In this document: positions 61,582-64,000 of the stretch, piece by piece
Position numbering within the stretch: the stretch's first letter is position 1
Layout of the letters: each line of letters begins with the position of its first letter
DNA from: Aequorivita iocasae
GTDB taxonomy: Bacteria; Bacteroidota; Bacteroidia; Flavobacteriales; Flavobacteriaceae
Reading direction: 5' to 3'
Length of the DNA stretch: 64,000 nucleotides
Assembly (NCBI RefSeq): GCF_016757735.1
Contig: NZ_CP068439.1
Location: forward strand, 1,736,001 to 1,800,000
Program-made: the position numbers and the translations under genes
The notes under the pieces: generated by a model
The model's input: the letters and a program-made list of their open reading frames with translations, nothing else
What the model was told of the DNA's origin: nothing
Databases searched by the model: none

Positions 61582-64000
61582 ATGAAAACAGAAAATAAAA
61601 AATACCTAAAACTTAGCGGTCTCGAGCCTCTTATAATCACTCCCGAAAGCAATTTCATAAACGTGGGGGAACGCACTAATGTGGCAGGTTCAAAGAAATT
61701 CCTTCGATTGATTAAAGAAGGTGATTTTGAGGAAGCGCTTTCCGTTGCCCGCGAACAAGTGGAAAACGGCGCGCAGATCATCGACGTGAATATGGACGAT
61801 GGTTTGATCGATGGCAAAGAGGCAATGGTGAAATTCTTAAACCTTGTTGTCGCAGAGCCCGATATTTCACGCGTTCCAATAATGATTGACAGCAGTAAGT
61901 GGGAAATTATTGAAGCCGGTTTACAGGTGGTACAAGGCAAATGTGTGGTGAATTCCATCAGTTTAAAAGAAGGCGAAGCAGAATTTATCCATCACGCAAA
62001 ACTCATAAAACGCTACGGTGCCGCGGTAATCGTAATGGCTTTTGATGAAGTGGGCCAAGCTGACAATTACGAAAGAAGAATTGAAATCGCCAAACGCTCC
62101 TATGATATTTTGGTGAATCAGGTAAAATTCGCTCCCGAAGACATCATTTTCGATTTGAATATTTTCCCCGTGGCAACGGGAATGGATGAGCACAGAAAAA
62201 ACGCTGTAGATTTTATCGAGGCTACGCGCTGGGTTCGCGAAAATCTGCCACACGTGAGTGTGAGTGGTGGCGTGAGCAATGTTTCCTTTAGTTTCCGTGG
62301 GAATGATCCCGTTCGGGAGGCGATGCATTCCGTGTTTTTGTACCACGCCATTAAAGCGGGAATGAACATTGGGATTGTAAATCCGGCGATGTTGGAGGTG
62401 TACGATAACATTCCGAAAGATTTATTGGAACGCGTGGAGGACGTAATGCTCAACCGTCGCGATGATGCTACGGAACGTTTACTCGATTTTGCCGAAACCG
62501 TAAAAGGAACGGCAAAGGAAAGTAAAATCGATTTGTCATGGCGGGAAGAACCGTTGCAAGACCGTATTACGAGAGCGTTGGTAAAAGGAATTGATGAATT
62601 TATTTTAGAAGATATCGAGGAAGCGCGTCAAAGCGTGTCAAAACCCATTGAAGTCATCGAGGGTCATTTAATGACTGGAATGAATGTGGTTGGCGACCTT
62701 TTCGGAAGCGGAAAAATGTTTTTGCCACAAGTGGTGAAATCTGCGCGAGTAATGAAAAAAGCAGTAGCGTACTTGCTTCCATACATCGAAGAAGAAAAAC
62801 TTAAAAACCCACAAATTGGAGATTCCAAAAATGCAGGGAAAGTGTTGATGGCCACTGTTAAGGGCGACGTTCATGACATTGGGAAAAATATTGTAGGCGT
62901 TGTTTTGGCCTGCAACAATTATGAAATTATCGATTTAGGCGTTATGGTTCCACCTGAAAAAATAATAGCAACGGCGAAGGAAGAAAATGTGGATGCAATT
63001 GGCTTGAGCGGTTTGATAACACCGTCATTGGACGAAATGGTCTTTTTGGCCAAGGAAATGCAACGCCAAAATTTCAAAGTACCTCTTTTAATTGGCGGGG
63101 CTACAACAAGCAAAGCGCACACGGCGGTTAAAATAGACCCCGAATACGAATGTGCTGTGGTGCATATAAACGATGCTTCCCGGGCGGTAACCGTTGTAGG
63201 CGATTTGTTAAAAAAGGAAAGTTCGGTTTCATATAAAGAAAACTTGAAAAAAGAATACGATAATTTCCGAAAGGATTTTCTGAAAAGACAAAGAGTAAAA
63301 ACCTATATATCAATTGAAGAAGCTCGAAAAAATAAGTTTCAAATTAATTGGAAAACTTCGGAAATTAAAAAGCCGAACCAATTGGGCGTGCAGATTTTGA
63401 AGGATTTTGATTTGAATATTTTGAAAGATTATATCGATTGGACACCCTTTTTCCGAAGTTGGGAGCTGCACGGAAGGTTTCCAAATATTTTGAAGGATGA
63501 AATTGTAGGCAAACAAGCAACCGAATTATTTGCTGATGCACAAAAAATGCTCGATAAAATAATTTCAGAGAAACTCTTGGAAGCACGCGCCGTTTTTGGA
63601 ATTTTTGAGGCGAATACTGTAAATGATGATGATATAACAATTCAAAATTCAGAATTCAGAATTCAAAATTATTTTTTCCGAACGCTACGCCAACAATCAC
63701 AAAAAGCCGCTGGAAAACCGAATCTTGCCTTAGCCGATTTTATTGCGCCAAAGGAAACAGGAATTCAGGATTATATTGGTTGTTTCTGTGTAAGTACTGG
63801 TTTTGGTACTGCTGAATTGGCTTCAAAATATGAGAAAGAGCACGACGATTACAATGCCATAATGGTAAAAGCTTTGGCAGACCGTTTGGCAGAGGCTTTT
63901 GCGGAATTTCTTCACAAAAAAGTGCGGACAGAATTTTGGGGTTACGCTTCCGAAGAAAATCTTTCCAATGAAGATTTAATTTCAGAAAAATACAAAGGAA
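61582..64000 (+). CDS. metH: Methionine synthase, folate/cobalamin/activation part (runs off the window)
   Basis: Transfers the methyl group from methyltetrahydrofolate via cobalamin to homocysteine. The open frame from ATG 61582 has no stop before the window end, 806 codons so far. Pterin-binding domain: [19 protein letters not shown]. Cobalamin module: helical cap, then [15 protein letters not shown] with the cobalt-ligand His431, and [14 protein letters not shown]-binding activation domain: [19 protein letters not shown], then [20 protein letters not shown] and RTEFWGYA. In that domain a variable loop (residues about 686-696) is encoded by AATTCAA/AATTCAG heptads. The homocysteine module is the gene at 59547. 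Confidence 0.95.
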   Translation, partial: MKTENKKYLKLSGLEPLIITPESNFINVGERTNVAGSKKFLRLIKEGDFEEALSVAREQVENGAQIIDVNMDDGLIDGKEAMVKFLNLVVAEPDISRVPIMIDSSKWEIIEAGLQVVQGKCVVNSISLKEGEAEFIHHAKLIKRYGAAVIVMAFDEVGQADNYERRIEIAKRSYDILVNQVKFAPEDIIFDLNIFPVATGMDEHRKNAVDFIEATRWVRENLPHVSVSGGVSNVSFSFRGNDPVREAMHSVFLYHAIKAGMNIGIVNPAMLEVYDNIPKDLLERVEDVMLNRRDDATERLLDFAETVKGTAKESKIDLSWREEPLQDRITRALVKGIDEFILEDIEEARQSVSKPIEVIEGHLMTGMNVVGDLFGSGKMFLPQVVKSARVMKKAVAYLLPYIEEEKLKNPQIGDSKNAGKVLMATVKGDVHDIGKNIVGVVLACNNYEIIDLGVMVPPEKIIATAKEENVDAIGLSGLITPSLDEMVFLAKEMQRQNFKVPLLIGGATTSKAHTAVKIDPEYECAVVHINDASRAVTVVGDLLKKESSVSYKENLKKEYDNFRKDFLKRQRVKTYISIEEARKNKFQINWKTSEIKKPNQLGVQILKDFDLNILKDYIDWTPFFRSWELHGRFPNILKDEIVGKQATELFADAQKMLDKIISEKLLEARAVFGIFEANTVNDDDITIQNSEFRIQNYFFRTLRQQSQKAAGKPNLALADFIAPKETGIQDYIGCFCVSTGFGTAELASKYEKEHDDYNAIMVKALADRLAEAFAEFLHKKVRTEFWGYASEENLSNEDLISEKYKG

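Noticed and set aside
61582-64000. Possible truncation of the large metH part
   Set aside because: The frame is open to the window end and the activation domain is intact as far as it can be seen, so it simply continues beyond the window.

Overview
The window looks like chromosomal DNA of a member of the Bacteroidota, almost certainly family Flavobacteriaceae. Supporting signs are Bacteroidota-type promoters (TTTG, about 19-21 bp, TAnnTTTG), general lack of Shine-Dalgarno sites, a type IX secretion C-terminal sorting tail, a GLPGLI protein next to a carboxypeptidase-regulatory-type outer-membrane receptor, a GSCFA protein, a split MetH, and fused E1 alpha/beta. The genus cannot be fixed from the sequence. 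No rRNA, tRNA, CRISPR array, insertion sequence or prophage was seen.

Layout. (1) 0-8.8 kb, phosphate chemistry and housekeeping: end of soluble pyrophosphatase, membrane ion-pumping pyrophosphatase, MgtC/DUF4010 membrane protein, App1-like phosphatidate phosphatase, polyphosphate kinase, deoxynucleoside kinase, exported unknown. (2) 9-14.3 kb: GLPGLI protein, outer-membrane beta-barrel receptor, DUF4230 protein, nuclease, rhodanese. (3) 14.3-34.5 kb, aromatic catabolism: an aromatic amino acid hydroxylase diverges from a TetR regulator followed by a long phenylacetate (paa) cluster: paaE, A, B, C, D, G, H, I, J, Z, a second enoyl-CoA hydratase, paaY, then an E2 and a fused E1 of a 2-oxoacid dehydrogenase. 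A TetR-type operator sits inside the paaE promoter. No phenylacetate-CoA ligase (paaK) is in the window. (4) 34.6-39.6 kb: T9SS cargo protein, membrane protein, DUF4136 lipoprotein, urocanate hydratase, a 56-residue DUF5522 protein. (5) 39.7-51.2 kb: Era and Der GTPases, methyltransferase, TPM/LemA genes, MerR regulator, M23 peptidase, alaS, GSCFA protein, surface lipoprotein. (6) 51.5-54.3 kb: small membrane protein, TPR histidine kinase, LuxR-type response regulator, with a shared palindrome upstream of the units. (7) 54.4-64 kb, methionine metabolism: metK behind a SAM-II-like riboswitch, back to back with a SAM-I riboswitch controlling a trans-sulfuration enzyme and homoserine dehydrogenase; then OsmC; then a second SAM-I riboswitch before split metH with a PLP dehydratase between its halves. 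The cobalamin-dependent half runs off the window end.

Most unusual structure. The gaps of the paa cluster are filled with short sequences built from degenerate 7-base words in tandem, usually as two complementary arms. At four gaps (paaA/paaB, paaB/paaC, paaH/paaI, second hydratase/paaY) the arms enclose a gene for a four-helix-bundle protein related to the proteins of 23S rRNA intervening sequences; elsewhere the same kind of palindrome is empty. Each locus uses a different word, so this is not ordinary copying of one fixed repeat. Arms supply a stop codon, a start codon and C-termini of neighbouring genes, and in-frame heptad tracts occur inside two other enzymes. Two conventional dispersed repeats (GTCGAAG type and CCCCCTTTGAAGGGGG type) occupy other gaps.
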